In this document: piece by piece, positions 43,183 through 52,053 of the stretch
Layout of the letters: each line of letters opens with the position of its first letter
How positions within the stretch are numbered: the first letter of the stretch is position 1
NCBI RefSeq assembly: GCF_001750105.1
Contig: NZ_CP014143.1
Location: 1,116,001 to 1,180,000 of the forward strand
From: Microbulbifer aggregans
GTDB lineage: Bacteria; Pseudomonadota; Gammaproteobacteria; Pseudomonadales; Cellvibrionaceae
DNA: 64,000 nt
Direction: 5' to 3'
Notes under the pieces: generated by a model
What the model was told of the DNA's origin: nothing
Seen by the model: only the letters and a program-made list of their open reading frames with translations
Databases searched by the model: none
Translations under genes and position numbers: made by a program

Positions 43183-44448
43183 CTATTCCGACACACAGCA
43201 CTGGGCGATTTCATCCATTTGCCTCGATGCCTTGTCGAGCACCTTCGGCAAGTGGTCATTAAGCGATTGGCGAACACTATCGCGGCGCTGAAAGGCGTCA
43301 AAAACCCGCTCAGATAGTTCGACGCTGTCGAGCTGTCGCGGATCGAAAACCTCTGCCCGCTGGCCACAGCTTTCGAAGACACCGATGGCTTTGTCACTAT
43401 AGGAAATCGTGGTGGTGGGCACACCGCTGGACAGGGAAGCGATGGTGGCATGCATACGGGTGCCACAGAACCAGTCCATCTGTGAAATCACCCATTTGAT
43501 GCCGGATTCATCGAGGTGATCCTCGAGCAAATAAACCCGCTCACGTTCAGCTGGTCTCAGGGTTGTTACCAGGTGCCGGCATGCATCCAGATCCGACTCG
43601 GGATGGCCGAACGGAGCGTGTACGTGTGGTACGAGCAGAATCCCAGCATCGGTCTCCCGCAGGAAGCGTTTTAACAATACCTGCACTGCGGCACGGTAGT
43701 CGGCCTTCAGGCCATAGCGCTGACTGGCTTCCCGGGGACTGTTATAGATCAGTCCACTGATATTGAGGCCAACCAGCTCGAAAGGGGACTCGGTCAGCCA
43801 GGAGCAGAACCCCGCGTTCAATCCTGCCGGTCGCCTGCTGGGTAGTAGGAAAGCGACGTCAACGCCGCATTTGTGTCGCGCCGGATCGAGGTCGCTGCCG
43901 AGCAATTCGGCCATGCGCTGGAAGCTATCCCGATCCCTTGCCCACGCACAGTGGCTCCGACGCAGAATGTCCTCTGCAATCTTACGCCGTGACCGAGAGC
44001 GAAATGGTCCATAAGTTTGGGGAAGCAGAATCAGTCGTCCCTTTTTCTCCAGCACCAGCTGCTTCGGGCGTGTGATCAGCGAAAACCGCTTTGCACCATA
44101 GAGGTCAGTAAAACTGTCACCACCGCTGATATCCAAAACGGCCTTCGAAGTGCTGAGTAACTCCATGCCGGGATTGGAAAGCCCGGGTAACAGCGTCGAC
44201 AGCCGCATATGGGCCAAGCTCTCGGGTCGGTAAAAACGCCGGCTGTTGCTCAGGCCGCACAAATTGTAAGGCACTGTGTCGTGGCCAGCCTGATAAGATG
44301 CCTGTCTGAGTCCGCGTCCATTGTCAAAGATGCAGATTTCCGCTTCAGGAATCCGCTTGGCGATGCCCAGCATAGTTGAACGTGACAGGGCGTTTACGCC
44401 CAGATTGCCGGTATCTGGGGCGGCTCCGAGCAGGGAGATTCTCGTCAT
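43183..44448 (-). CDS. Polysaccharide pyruvyl transferase family protein
   Basis: A 421-residue protein of the WcaK/CsaB pyruvyl transferase family, which adds ketal-linked pyruvate from PEP to a sugar. N-terminal ISLLGAAPDTGNLGVNAL (near residue 4) matches the conserved GN-G-D/N entry, LDISGGDSFTDLYG near 104 is the family core, RLILLPQTYGPF near 135 and the C-terminal GTRMHATIASLSSGVP (near 343) are typical. ATG 44448 is used; a TTG nine bases earlier is possible. A 156-bp AT-rich gap with no ORF separates it from the FrhB-like gene. Confidence 0.88.
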   Translation of the reverse strand: MTRISLLGAAPDTGNLGVNALSRSTMLGIAKRIPEAEICIFDNGRGLRQASYQAGHDTVPYNLCGLSNSRRFYRPESLAHMRLSTLLPGLSNPGMELLSTSKAVLDISGGDSFTDLYGAKRFSLITRPKQLVLEKKGRLILLPQTYGPFRSRSRRKIAEDILRRSHCAWARDRDSFQRMAELLGSDLDPARHKCGVDVAFLLPSRRPAGLNAGFCSWLTESPFELVGLNISGLIYNSPREASQRYGLKADYRAAVQVLLKRFLRETDAGILLVPHVHAPFGHPESDLDACRHLVTTLRPAERERVYLLEDHLDESGIKWVISQMDWFCGTRMHATIASLSSGVPTTTISYSDKAIGVFESCGQRAEVFDPRQLDSVELSERVFDAFQRRDSVRQSLNDHLPKVLDKASRQMDEIAQCCVSE

Positions 44449-44513
44449 GTGGTGCAAACTCGTACCTATTCATCTGGCGGATATCGAAATCTCGGAAAAC
44501 CTGTCGCGATGCA

Positions 44514-45026
44514 CTAGCTCTCGAGCGGCTCCGGCTCATGGTGCTGTTCAATAAAGTCCGTTACGAATTGCGCCAGCTCAAGCTGGCGGGTGTTTTTTTG
44601 TGGCTTTTCGGGCGCTATCAGGCTGTGATGGGTATCAAGTCGCCGAATGAGTTCGGCGGCGTTGTGGGCGATATAAATTCCTGGTAGGCAGGCCATGCGC
44701 CGTGCGGTGCCGAATTGGTGATCACTGATGCACTCCCCCAACTGTTGATCACGTGGCATCATCAGCAGCGGCTTGCCGTACTCGAGTGCAGAGAGAACAC
44801 TGCCCATACCCGCGTGAGACAGAATCAATGTGCAATCCCTGGCCAGAGCCCGATACTCGCTGCTGTCGAGGAATGGCTTTGCCTCGATGTGTCGCGGCCG
44901 ATAGCGCCCTCTGCCGATCTGACCGACGATTCGTGCATTGGCGTTTTTCCCCGCCCAGTCATCCACAATCCTGACAAACCGATCAAACGGCGCCCGGGTG
45001 CCGGTGGTGAGCAAAATCAGGCTCAT
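44514..45026 (-). CDS. Alg13-like glycosyltransferase subunit
   Basis: A 170-residue GT28 C-terminal-domain protein. SLILLTTGTRAPFDRFV opens the fold; SHAGMGSVLSALEYGKPLLMMPR near residues 76-98 is the UDP-sugar-binding signature of MurG/Alg13. It lacks the membrane half, which is supplied by the Alg14-like gene upstream; its ATG overlaps that stop by 4 bp (ATGA). Such split transferases (for example PssE/PssD and CpsG/CpsF) add an early sugar to the lipid carrier. Confidence 0.85.
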   Translation of the reverse strand: MSLILLTTGTRAPFDRFVRIVDDWAGKNANARIVGQIGRGRYRPRHIEAKPFLDSSEYRALARDCTLILSHAGMGSVLSALEYGKPLLMMPRDQQLGECISDHQFGTARRMACLPGIYIAHNAAELIRRLDTHHSLIAPEKPQKNTRQLELAQFVTDFIEQHHEPEPLES

Positions 45027-45472
45027 AGGATGGCGCCCCGGTATTCCACCCCGGATGCACGACCAATTTCTGGCCACTGTGACAGAGTTTTTGTCGCAAC
45101 ATGCCGCGCGAGTCGCCCACTCAGGGACAGGCGGTCGGTATTGGCGATACTATCGATCCACAGGGAACGCGCGCCCAGAAACCGTCCCCAAATTATGCAG
45201 GCGAGGCCGGGCAGGGAGCCTGTGGAGATGATCACTTCCGGACGCAGGCGAACAACTAGCCATGCAGAGGCGAGAAAGAGCCAGATAATATGAAGCGGGG
45301 CGCGGCGGTTTGCTGCGGGCAGGAAGTGATAATGATAGGGCTCGCCGATGCCGGGGTTTTCCCTGGTTGTGGAGGCAAAACTGGCCTGACAGCTCTGGAA
45401 CGCGGGCGCCAACGTCGTTAATTGTTTCCAGTGTCCCCCTTGGGATGCCACAGCCAAGACTCTTCTGTCCAT
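45023..45472 (-). CDS. Alg14-like glycosyltransferase membrane subunit
   Basis: A 149-residue partner of the downstream Alg13-like protein. RRVLAVASQGGHWKQL at the start is the Gly-Gly-His motif of PssD/CpsF/Alg14, followed by a hydrophobic anchor near 60-76 (HIIWLFLASAWLVV), then STGSLPGLACIIWGRFLG. Alg14-type proteins recruit the catalytic partner to the inner membrane. It is the first gene of the leftward group; the upstream 255 bp are shared with the divergent flippase gene. Confidence 0.85.
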   Translation of the reverse strand: MDRRVLAVASQGGHWKQLTTLAPAFQSCQASFASTTRENPGIGEPYHYHFLPAANRRAPLHIIWLFLASAWLVVRLRPEVIISTGSLPGLACIIWGRFLGARSLWIDSIANTDRLSLSGRLARHVATKTLSQWPEIGRASGVEYRGAIL

Positions 45473-45727
45473 TTCATTCCCACCCTGAGAGTTATAGGAA
45501 GTTTTTCATTCTCTCTTGCGCCATCAAACCAATCGATCCGCGAAGCCACGAAACTATAGCTAAACTCTCTGTGCCGGGCGGAAACTCTGTCAGGTAATGC
45601 GTCGTTATTTTTCATTTCAAAACCAGTGGTAACAAGCCATCCCTTCACGATAACAATAGCGGGGCAATGTTCGCCCTGATTGCACGCCCCAATGGCGAAC
45701 CCCACTGTCAGTACCATGGAGTAACCG
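45473..45727. other. Divergent control region between the two polysaccharide gene groups
   Basis: A 255-bp AT-richer region between the Alg14-like gene (left) and the flippase gene (right). It should hold both promoters, but I see no confident -35/-10 pair. An open leftward frame of 99 codons spans 45418-45717; it overlaps the Alg14-like start out of frame and matches nothing I know. Confidence 0.45.
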
Positions 45728-47224
45728 TTGTCTCTACGGCTCAGTCTATTAAAGGGTGCGTCCGTGCTGACGTTGAGTCAGGCACTGGTGGCAGCCTGTA
45801 CACTTTTGCGCAATATCATCATCGCCAGGCATATTGGTCTCGAAAATTTTGGTATCGCTACTACCTTCGCGCTCACCATTTCTCTCGTAGAAATGACCAG
45901 TAACCTGGCCCTGGACCGGGTCCTGGTGCAGGACCACGATGGCGCCAGCGATGATATGCTCGGCTCCGCACACTTTTTGCAATTTTTGAAGGGTTTGCTG
46001 ATCTCCATCATATTGTTGGCGCTTGCCTACCCGATCGCACATCTATTTGGCGCGCAAGACAAGGTGTGGGCGTTCCAGTTATTGGCGATCGTGCCGGTGC
46101 TGCACGGGATGATGAATTTTGACTATGTCGTGCGACAGCGGAATCTTGAGTTTGTGCCAACGGCACTTTTCGACACCATACCGCAGCTGCTGACTCTCAT
46201 CGTCGCCTTTGGTGCCTCGCTGATGTTCGAAGATTATCGAGTGATGCTGGCCGTGATTCTGCTGCAGGCAGTCATGCAAGTTATGCTGTCTCACCTGCTG
46301 GCACGTCGGCCTTATCGCTGGGTCCTGCGCTGGCCGCTGGCGAAGAGAAAGTTGACCTTCGGCTGGCCGCTACTGGCTAACGGTTTTCTGATGTTTGGAA
46401 TTTTTCAGGGTGATCGCGCCATCATCGGCAGCCTGTACAACATGGAGACCCTGGCCTGGTACAGTGTTGCATTCTCGCTGTGCATGCTGCCCACCCTGAT
46501 ATTTGCAAAATTAAGTGCCTACCTATTGATGCCGGTGCTTTCCCGAAGTCGCGATGATGCCGCGCTCTTTTACCGCTGCTCGGAATTCGCGTTGATCGGC
46601 TGTTTCGGATTTGCTGTGCTGGTGGTGGTCTTCTTCGGTGTGGGCGGGCACGGACTGATCCGCCTCAGTTTTGGAGAGCAGTACCTACAGGCTGTGAGTG
46701 TTATCACCTGGCTGGCTGTCATGCAGGCATTGCGTGTTATACGCATTGCCCCCTCGATCATTGCCAATAGCCAGGCGCATACAAAAAACGCGATGATTGC
46801 AAATATCTTCCGCTGTATCAGTCTCGGTTTCGCTGTGATGTTTGGTCTCAACGGCGCCCCGGTAACATGGATTGCAGCGACCGGAATCGGCGGGGAAATG
46901 ATCGCCCTTGCTGTATCGGTTTATCTCGTGCAAATCGGTAGCGGCAAGGCACGGTTTGTACGTGCTCTGGCCCAGTTAATGATGTTGAGTGGCGTGCTGT
47001 GTTATGCCTTTGTCGCCCTAATCCCCAATCTGCTCCCTCATCCTGACAGCACTGTCGTATTTGGACTATTACAGATCGCAGTGGCCGGCTTCGCCGCACT
47101 GCTTGCCGCTATGCTATTGGCAGTTGCCCAGTCATCCGTGCGCAAGGAAATAGTGACACTCATACGCAGTCGCAGGAAGGGCGGTAGCTTCACCAATGGC
47201 CTCGGGAGTAGACAAGGAACCTAG
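45728..47224 (+). CDS. Polysaccharide flippase, Wzx-like
   Basis: A 498-residue membrane protein of the MOP/Wzx flippase group with about 12-14 helices. It begins at TTG 45728, with GGAG six bases upstream. LSQALVAACTLLRNIIIARHIGLENFGIAT near residues 16-45 is the usual N-terminal entry of Wzx proteins (only its first part is quoted as a motif: ALVAACTLLRNIIIARHIG). It moves lipid-linked repeat units across the inner membrane for polymerisation by the Wzy-like protein. Confidence 0.9.
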   Translation: MSLRLSLLKGASVLTLSQALVAACTLLRNIIIARHIGLENFGIATTFALTISLVEMTSNLALDRVLVQDHDGASDDMLGSAHFLQFLKGLLISIILLALAYPIAHLFGAQDKVWAFQLLAIVPVLHGMMNFDYVVRQRNLEFVPTALFDTIPQLLTLIVAFGASLMFEDYRVMLAVILLQAVMQVMLSHLLARRPYRWVLRWPLAKRKLTFGWPLLANGFLMFGIFQGDRAIIGSLYNMETLAWYSVAFSLCMLPTLIFAKLSAYLLMPVLSRSRDDAALFYRCSEFALIGCFGFAVLVVVFFGVGGHGLIRLSFGEQYLQAVSVITWLAVMQALRVIRIAPSIIANSQAHTKNAMIANIFRCISLGFAVMFGLNGAPVTWIAATGIGGEMIALAVSVYLVQIGSGKARFVRALAQLMMLSGVLCYAFVALIPNLLPHPDSTVVFGLLQIAVAGFAALLAAMLLAVAQSSVRKEIVTLIRSRRKGGSFTNGLGSRQGT

Positions 47225-47262
47225 TTCCCAATACTCATGGAAACCAAAAAAAGGTGATTTCC

Positions 47263-48759
47263 ATGGACTATCCAAAACAATTTGCGCTGGCATCACGTCC
47301 GTTGAATCAGTTGCCGGGCTGGAAGCATTGCCAGCTCCGAGACTGGTGGCTTTCCGTTGCTCGCGATGTTCCCATATTGAAAGTCTTTAACGAGCGCGGC
47401 GCGCTGATCAGCATGATTATTGGCTGGGCGATTTTCCGTGGCCGATTGTTGCACGACGGCGATTCGATCACATCGCAGCTGACCAGACACGGAGCCCCGG
47501 ACATCTTTGATGAACTGTGTGGACGGTTTGTCTGTTTCAGTATTCTCGGAGAAGAAGTTCTGGTCCGGCCCGATCCAGCGGCCATGATGGGCGTGGTTTA
47601 TAACGCTGGTCAGCAGTTACTCGCTTCTTCACCAACCATTTTGTCACTCTTCGATGAGCAGGAGCCAGACCCAGAAGTCCGGCGGGCACTGTCCGGAGGT
47701 AAAGGTGAAGTCTGGTTTCCAATGGGCCTGACTCCCTATCTGGGGGTCAAGAGACTCTTGCCCAACCATACGCTGCCATTGAACAGCTGGGCGGCAAAGC
47801 GAGTATTTCCTCTGCCTGGTGGTGAAGGCCGTCACGGCAACAAGAAAGTAAACCCTGAAGAGGCAGTTGCCCGTCTGGGGGACATCATCCGCCGTAACAT
47901 CAAGGCACTGCTGGACGATGGGCACTGCATTGCCCAGCTCACCGGCGGTCGCGATTCCAGAATCGTCCTAGCCGCGTGTCGGGATTGGCACCAGCAGATG
48001 CAGTTTCAAACCGTGGTGCTTGATCAATATTCCTGTCGCCTCGATTGTCATATCGCTGCAGATATTGCTGATCATTTTGACCTGAACTATCGGCAGTTGC
48101 CATTCATCAAGCCATCAAAAGAGGAGCTGGGAGCCTGGCTCCACCGGGTTGGGTATTGTGTTGAGGATACCGTGGCTGCCATGTGCGCCACTGCCCGTAT
48201 CCACGACAGTCACAGTCATGAGCTGACAGGCACTTGCGGTGAAGCTCTGCGCGCACCCTACTGGTACTCAAGGGATGCAAAACTTGATGTCTTATCTGCC
48301 GAGGGTTTACTGGAGCGGATGGGAATCGTTGCTAACCCCTATACGGTCTCCCTGGCGGAGAAGTGGCTCGCGAGCTTTCCTGCGGGTATGAGCGTTGGCA
48401 ATATCCTAGAGTTCGCTTACGCAGAGATCCGCGCGGCAGGCTGGGCCGGACCGACGCTATACGGGCATGAACTCTCCCTGCCGTCTATCAGCCCGTTCAA
48501 TAGTGGAGAGTACTATCGTGAGATCCTCGCAATTTGCGAAGGCTACCGCGGTGCCAAGAAAGTGATTCCAGCCTTGATGGATTACCTGTGGCCTGAGCTC
48601 CGGGAAATTCCTTTTAACCGCGCCCGGGGGCTTGGGAAATTTCGTTTTCTGCGGCAAGAAATTCGTCTAAGCATGCCAATCCATGTTCGCGACAGGATCA
48701 AACGGCTGATTCAGCCAATTGGCTTGTACAAAAACCCGCTGCGTCGATACCTTACCTAA
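47263..48759 (+). CDS. Asparagine-synthase-like amidotransferase lacking the glutaminase cysteine
   Basis: A 498-residue protein with an asparagine synthase-like C-terminal domain. The ATP pyrophosphatase motif QLTGGRDSRIVLAA near residue 225 (SGGxDS-like) is clear. The N-terminal part has the shape of a class II glutaminase domain (GRFVCFSILGEEVLVRPDP near 85-105) but there is no Cys-2, with either the ATG 47263 or the GTG nine bases upstream. It may use ammonia or another amine to form an amide or ester by an adenylate, as beta-lactam synthetase does. It follows the flippase by 38 bp. Role in the locus: possible amidation of a sugar acid or of the peptidyl group. Confidence 0.82.
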   Translation: MDYPKQFALASRPLNQLPGWKHCQLRDWWLSVARDVPILKVFNERGALISMIIGWAIFRGRLLHDGDSITSQLTRHGAPDIFDELCGRFVCFSILGEEVLVRPDPAAMMGVVYNAGQQLLASSPTILSLFDEQEPDPEVRRALSGGKGEVWFPMGLTPYLGVKRLLPNHTLPLNSWAAKRVFPLPGGEGRHGNKKVNPEEAVARLGDIIRRNIKALLDDGHCIAQLTGGRDSRIVLAACRDWHQQMQFQTVVLDQYSCRLDCHIAADIADHFDLNYRQLPFIKPSKEELGAWLHRVGYCVEDTVAAMCATARIHDSHSHELTGTCGEALRAPYWYSRDAKLDVLSAEGLLERMGIVANPYTVSLAEKWLASFPAGMSVGNILEFAYAEIRAAGWAGPTLYGHELSLPSISPFNSGEYYREILAICEGYRGAKKVIPALMDYLWPELREIPFNRARGLGKFRFLRQEIRLSMPIHVRDRIKRLIQPIGLYKNPLRRYLT

Positions 48760-49037
48760 TGCCATAAAGACAGAGTGTTTCTGGCGATGATAGTATCCTA
48801 ACTGCATTGGTTTTCTTATCGTTTTATAAACGGCATTTCTCGACTTCTCTGCCTGGGGAACACGAAAAGTATCACTATCTATTTCCGTATAATCGGTCGT
48901 CTGAGGAAACCATATTTACTCACCGTACCGGTGAAAACTGGTGCTAGAAGCGGAAGATTGTTCAGTCTCTGTTAGCTGCCGGGGAGGGAGCCTCGCTCAT
49001 GGGGCATTAACAGAGCGTCTGCTACACCAATTCATTA
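48760..49037. other. Non-coding gap between AsnB-like and PPTase genes
   Basis: 278 bp that are AT-richer than the neighbours. No coding signal. A stretch at 48963-48993 resembles the JUMPstart leader of enteric polysaccharide operons (CAGT, CTCTG, TAGCTG, GGGG, GG, AGC in order), but no rightward gene follows at once, so the match is noted and not called. No terminator is obvious. Confidence 0.4.
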
Positions 49038-49793
49038 TCATCTGTCAATTTCTCTATTTCTATGCCGCGGCGCAGTCACGAGATAGCAACTCAATGCAGT
49101 CTCCGAAAAAGGCTTGCAGTCAATGTGCTGGAGAGTGGTGCCCTCGATCAATGGGCGGGTGAAACCGCAGGGACGATCGCCTGCCAGTAGCAGTTCAACT
49201 TCGGTGGGTGGCAGGGATAAGCCCAGACCAGTCAGCTTCATCATTGCTTCTTTAGCGGTCCAGAAGTCGTAAAACCTCCTGCGTCGTTCCATGCCACTGC
49301 TTTCATCTAGGTGGCAGCGCTCGGTCTCTGTAAAGACCATGGATAACAGTGAGCCAAAACAGAAGGCCTCCTGATGCACCTCCAGATCGATACCTACCGA
49401 GCGCGAGTGCGAGAGCGCACAGACCGCCAGGCCTTCGGAATGGGAAATGTTGAACGAGAGGCTGCTACCAGCCAGATAGGGTCTACCGTGGGAGCCAAAG
49501 GAGAACTCGAGCTGCCCGGGTTCGCGATTTAGTTGCAGGGCCAGAATCCGGCGAAGACAGCCGCGTCCGCGTATATAACGCTCGCGATCCCGCTCACAAA
49601 CAAAGGCGCGCGCCCGCTCGCGCTCCTCTTTACAGAGGTAGCTTCTCGCCTCAGCAAGGGTGATGTCGGAGTCATCATCCAGGTGAAAACAGAACAGCCT
49701 GACTGGCCGATTTATGTCTTCTTCAACCGCTGGAGCCTGCTTTATTGGCAGGCTGGATGCTGCACGGGGGCGCAACAGTGCAGGGCTTTCCAT
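49038..49793 (-). CDS. Sfp-type 4'-phosphopantetheinyl transferase
   Basis: A 251-residue PPTase that attaches phosphopantetheine from CoA to the serine of carrier domains. The start is ATG 49793, with GGAGG five bases upstream; a frame extension to 49832 lacks such a site. Family motifs are present: GRPYL with FNISHSEG near residues 120-140, VGIDLE near 158, and FWTAKEAMMKLTGLGL near 200. Length fits the Sfp/EntD group, which serves NRPS and PKS carriers. It is the only PPTase in the window and lies in the same locus as the NRPS, so it very probably activates Ser567 and Ser1704. It is alone on the minus strand here. Confidence 0.93.
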   Translation of the reverse strand: MESPALLRPRAASSLPIKQAPAVEEDINRPVRLFCFHLDDDSDITLAEARSYLCKEERERARAFVCERDRERYIRGRGCLRRILALQLNREPGQLEFSFGSHGRPYLAGSSLSFNISHSEGLAVCALSHSRSVGIDLEVHQEAFCFGSLLSMVFTETERCHLDESSGMERRRRFYDFWTAKEAMMKLTGLGLSLPPTEVELLLAGDRPCGFTRPLIEGTTLQHIDCKPFSETALSCYLVTAPRHRNREIDR

Positions 49794-49997
49794 GAGAACC
49801 TCCGCAAGATGGCGCCGGATTGCCGGGCCCATTTACGCGATGATGAAAAGGAGCACCGGTTACAGACTGAAAACACCGGCTTCAGGGACTGGGAGCAAGG
49901 ATAGTCGGCTATGCTGGAACTACACTGAGTAAACGGGGGATTTTCCGCCGAGTGCTGTAGTGTTTTCTATCGGGGGTGTTCTATTCAACTTCCAAGC

Positions 49998-50342
49998 TTG
50001 TGGCTCTGGCGCCTGCTACTACTTGCCGCCTTTGCTCTTAGTTTTGGCTTTGGTTTGCGTGGTCGGCCTCTTCCTCTGCTGTTTCCGCATTTTGATTTAC
50101 TACTGCATTTTGCAGCTTTCTACACGCTTGGCGTGCTGGCGATACTTGCCCTTCGGGTTCGCAGTTGGCTTAAGATCGTGCGCATTCTTTTATTACTGTT
50201 TTTTTTTGCGGCACTCATAGAGTGGCTACAGGCTTTGTGGCTGCCGCAGCGCACCCCATCTTTAATCGACCTTGTTGCCGGTGTATTGGGCGCCCTCGCT
50301 GCCTGCTTAACGGTCGTTCTGTGGTGCCGGCTGTCACGATAA
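49998..50342 (+). CDS. VanZ-like small membrane protein
   Basis: A 114-residue protein with four predicted membrane helices, related to the VanZ family: EWLQALWLPQRTPSLIDLVAGVLGA near residues 72-97 is the characteristic ending (quoted in part: EWLQALWLPQRTPSLID). TTG 49998 is the start in the open frame, but its ribosome-binding site is poor; an in-frame ATT at 49983 with GGGGGTG upstream is an alternative. VanZ-like proteins are common in polysaccharide clusters. Function unknown. Confidence 0.75.
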   Translation: MWLWRLLLLAAFALSFGFGLRGRPLPLLFPHFDLLLHFAAFYTLGVLAILALRVRSWLKIVRILLLLFFFAALIEWLQALWLPQRTPSLIDLVAGVLGALAACLTVVLWCRLSR

Positions 50343-50510
50343 ACAGAACTGGAGCAGAATTGTGACAGAGTTAACAAGGTAGTCTTGAGATCCCTCATTC
50401 CTGTGCCATTCTCTGTGCGCAAAAGATGTGCAGCCTGATTGTTCTTTGAGCGCGGGCGACTCTGATGCATCAGCAGTGGAGGTAGGGAGTAGCCCAGGGA
50501 GGTCGGGGCG

Positions 50511-51926
50511 TTGCAACAGGGATGGATACGTTCGCACCAGAGTGATCTGGCAGCGGTTTACCGTTTGATTGACGGTGTCTTGATTCTCGCGGTACTGGGC
50601 ATCTGCCTTGCAGTGGCAGGTGAGCCAATCAGTGGAAACTGGGCAGCAGCGGGGTTGTTGGCAGTGATGGCATTTGTTGTCATGGCTGAGCCAGCAGAGC
50701 TTTACAGGTCATGGCGGATCGACAGTTTTCGCGCGATGCTGACCACGACGGCTCTCGCCTGGGTTTCTGTCTGCGTGCTGCTATTACTGGTTGGTTATTT
50801 TTCACGGCTCGGGCATGAATACTCGCGGCTGGTTGTCGGCTCCTGGTTCCTGGCGACGTTGGTACTTTTGGGAAGCTGGCGTTTTGCGATGCGACGGGTA
50901 CTGCAGTACCTCCGTGTCCACGATCGCAATACCCGCTCCGCGGCCATTCTTGGTATCACGCCTACCGGGCTCCAACTGGCCCGTGATCTGGAGCAGCATC
51001 CGGAACTGGGTCTTCGCCTGCAGGGCTTCTACCGCATCCCCGGTATCGCCTCAGTAGAAACGTCGCTTGCCGGGGCGGCCTCGCTGATGACAGGGCCTGC
51101 GGGAGACCTGGAGGACGCGCTGGCGGCCGCGCGGTCTGGTGAGCTGGATCTGGTCTACATTGCCCTGCCCATCAGCGAGGCCAAGCGGATCGATGAGTTG
51201 CTGGCAGCCTTCGGCGATACGACCGCGACCGTACACTTACTGCCGGATATTTTCGGCGCAAACCTCCTGCAATCCCGTTGGCACAGGATCGGTAGTAGTG
51301 CCGTGCTCAGTATCTACGACACGCCGATCCAGGGTATTAACGGGTGGCTCAAACGGCTGGAGGACGTAATCATCGCCTCGCTGGCGCTGGTCATGCTCTC
51401 ACCGCTGATGCTCCTGATTGCCATCGGCGTCAAGCTTTCTTCGAAAGGTCCGATCATTTTCCGCCAGCGGCGGTATGGCTTCTGTGGCAATACCATCGAG
51501 GTATGGAAATTCCGCTCCATGACGACGCAGGAAAACGGCGCGGAAGTCGTTCAGGCTACCCGTAACGATCCCAGAGTCACTCGATTCGGCGCTTTCCTGC
51601 GCCGCACATCGCTGGATGAATTGCCACAATTCATCAACGTTCTTCGGGGAGAAATGTCCATCGTTGGTCCGCGGCCCCACGCTGTTGCACACAACGAGCA
51701 GTACCGGAGTCTGGTCAGTGGTTACATGTTGCGACACAAAGTCAAGCCTGGGATTACTGGCTGGGCACAAGTGAACGGATGGCGTGGTGAGACGGATACA
51801 CTGGAAAAAATGAGCAAGCGGGTGGAATACGATCTCGACTATATCCGTCGCTGGTCGCTGTTCTTTGATTGCTACATCGTTTTGATGACAGTGTTTAAAG
51901 GTTTTACTTCGAAGAACGCCTACTGA
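50511..51926 (+). CDS. Undecaprenyl-phosphate glycosylphosphotransferase (initiating enzyme)
   Basis: A 471-residue WcaJ-type polyprenyl glycosylphosphotransferase that starts the repeat unit by moving a sugar-1-phosphate to undecaprenyl phosphate. Four N-terminal helices (about 18-125), a Rossmann-like central domain (about 140-270, ILGITPTGLQLARD), then the catalytic domain after a helix near 285 with WKFRSM, RRTSLDELPQFINVLRGEMSIVGPRP in the expected places (partly quoted: RRTSLDELPQ) and GITGWAQVNGWRGET near 417. The TTG start has GGGAGG eight bases ahead. It is the first gene of the export half of the locus. Confidence 0.93.
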   Translation: MQQGWIRSHQSDLAAVYRLIDGVLILAVLGICLAVAGEPISGNWAAAGLLAVMAFVVMAEPAELYRSWRIDSFRAMLTTTALAWVSVCVLLLLVGYFSRLGHEYSRLVVGSWFLATLVLLGSWRFAMRRVLQYLRVHDRNTRSAAILGITPTGLQLARDLEQHPELGLRLQGFYRIPGIASVETSLAGAASLMTGPAGDLEDALAAARSGELDLVYIALPISEAKRIDELLAAFGDTTATVHLLPDIFGANLLQSRWHRIGSSAVLSIYDTPIQGINGWLKRLEDVIIASLALVMLSPLMLLIAIGVKLSSKGPIIFRQRRYGFCGNTIEVWKFRSMTTQENGAEVVQATRNDPRVTRFGAFLRRTSLDELPQFINVLRGEMSIVGPRPHAVAHNEQYRSLVSGYMLRHKVKPGITGWAQVNGWRGETDTLEKMSKRVEYDLDYIRRWSLFFDCYIVLMTVFKGFTSKNAY

Positions 51927-52053
51927 GTTTGCCGCCAAAAAATTAAAACTTTTCACTAAATCCAACAGCAGAAATTCAGCAGCCACCTAGACTTAGGGCT
52001 CCCAGAAAAATGGTACGGGCGTAAAAGCTTGTCGAGAAATTCGGTACTCGGTC

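Noticed and set aside
45418..45717. A 99-codon leftward open frame in the divergent region before the Alg14-like gene
   Set aside because: It overlaps the Alg14-like start by 55 bp out of frame, has no recognisable domain or signal and no clear ribosome-binding site. It is more likely chance in a non-coding region.
47180..47190. GGCGGTAGCTT, an exact match to the ops core bound by RfaH
   Set aside because: It is inside the 3' end of the flippase coding sequence and not in an operon leader; an 11-bp match can be chance.
48941..49162. A 73-codon rightward open frame after the AsnB-like gene
   Set aside because: It overlaps the PPTase 3' end on the other strand and has no known features.
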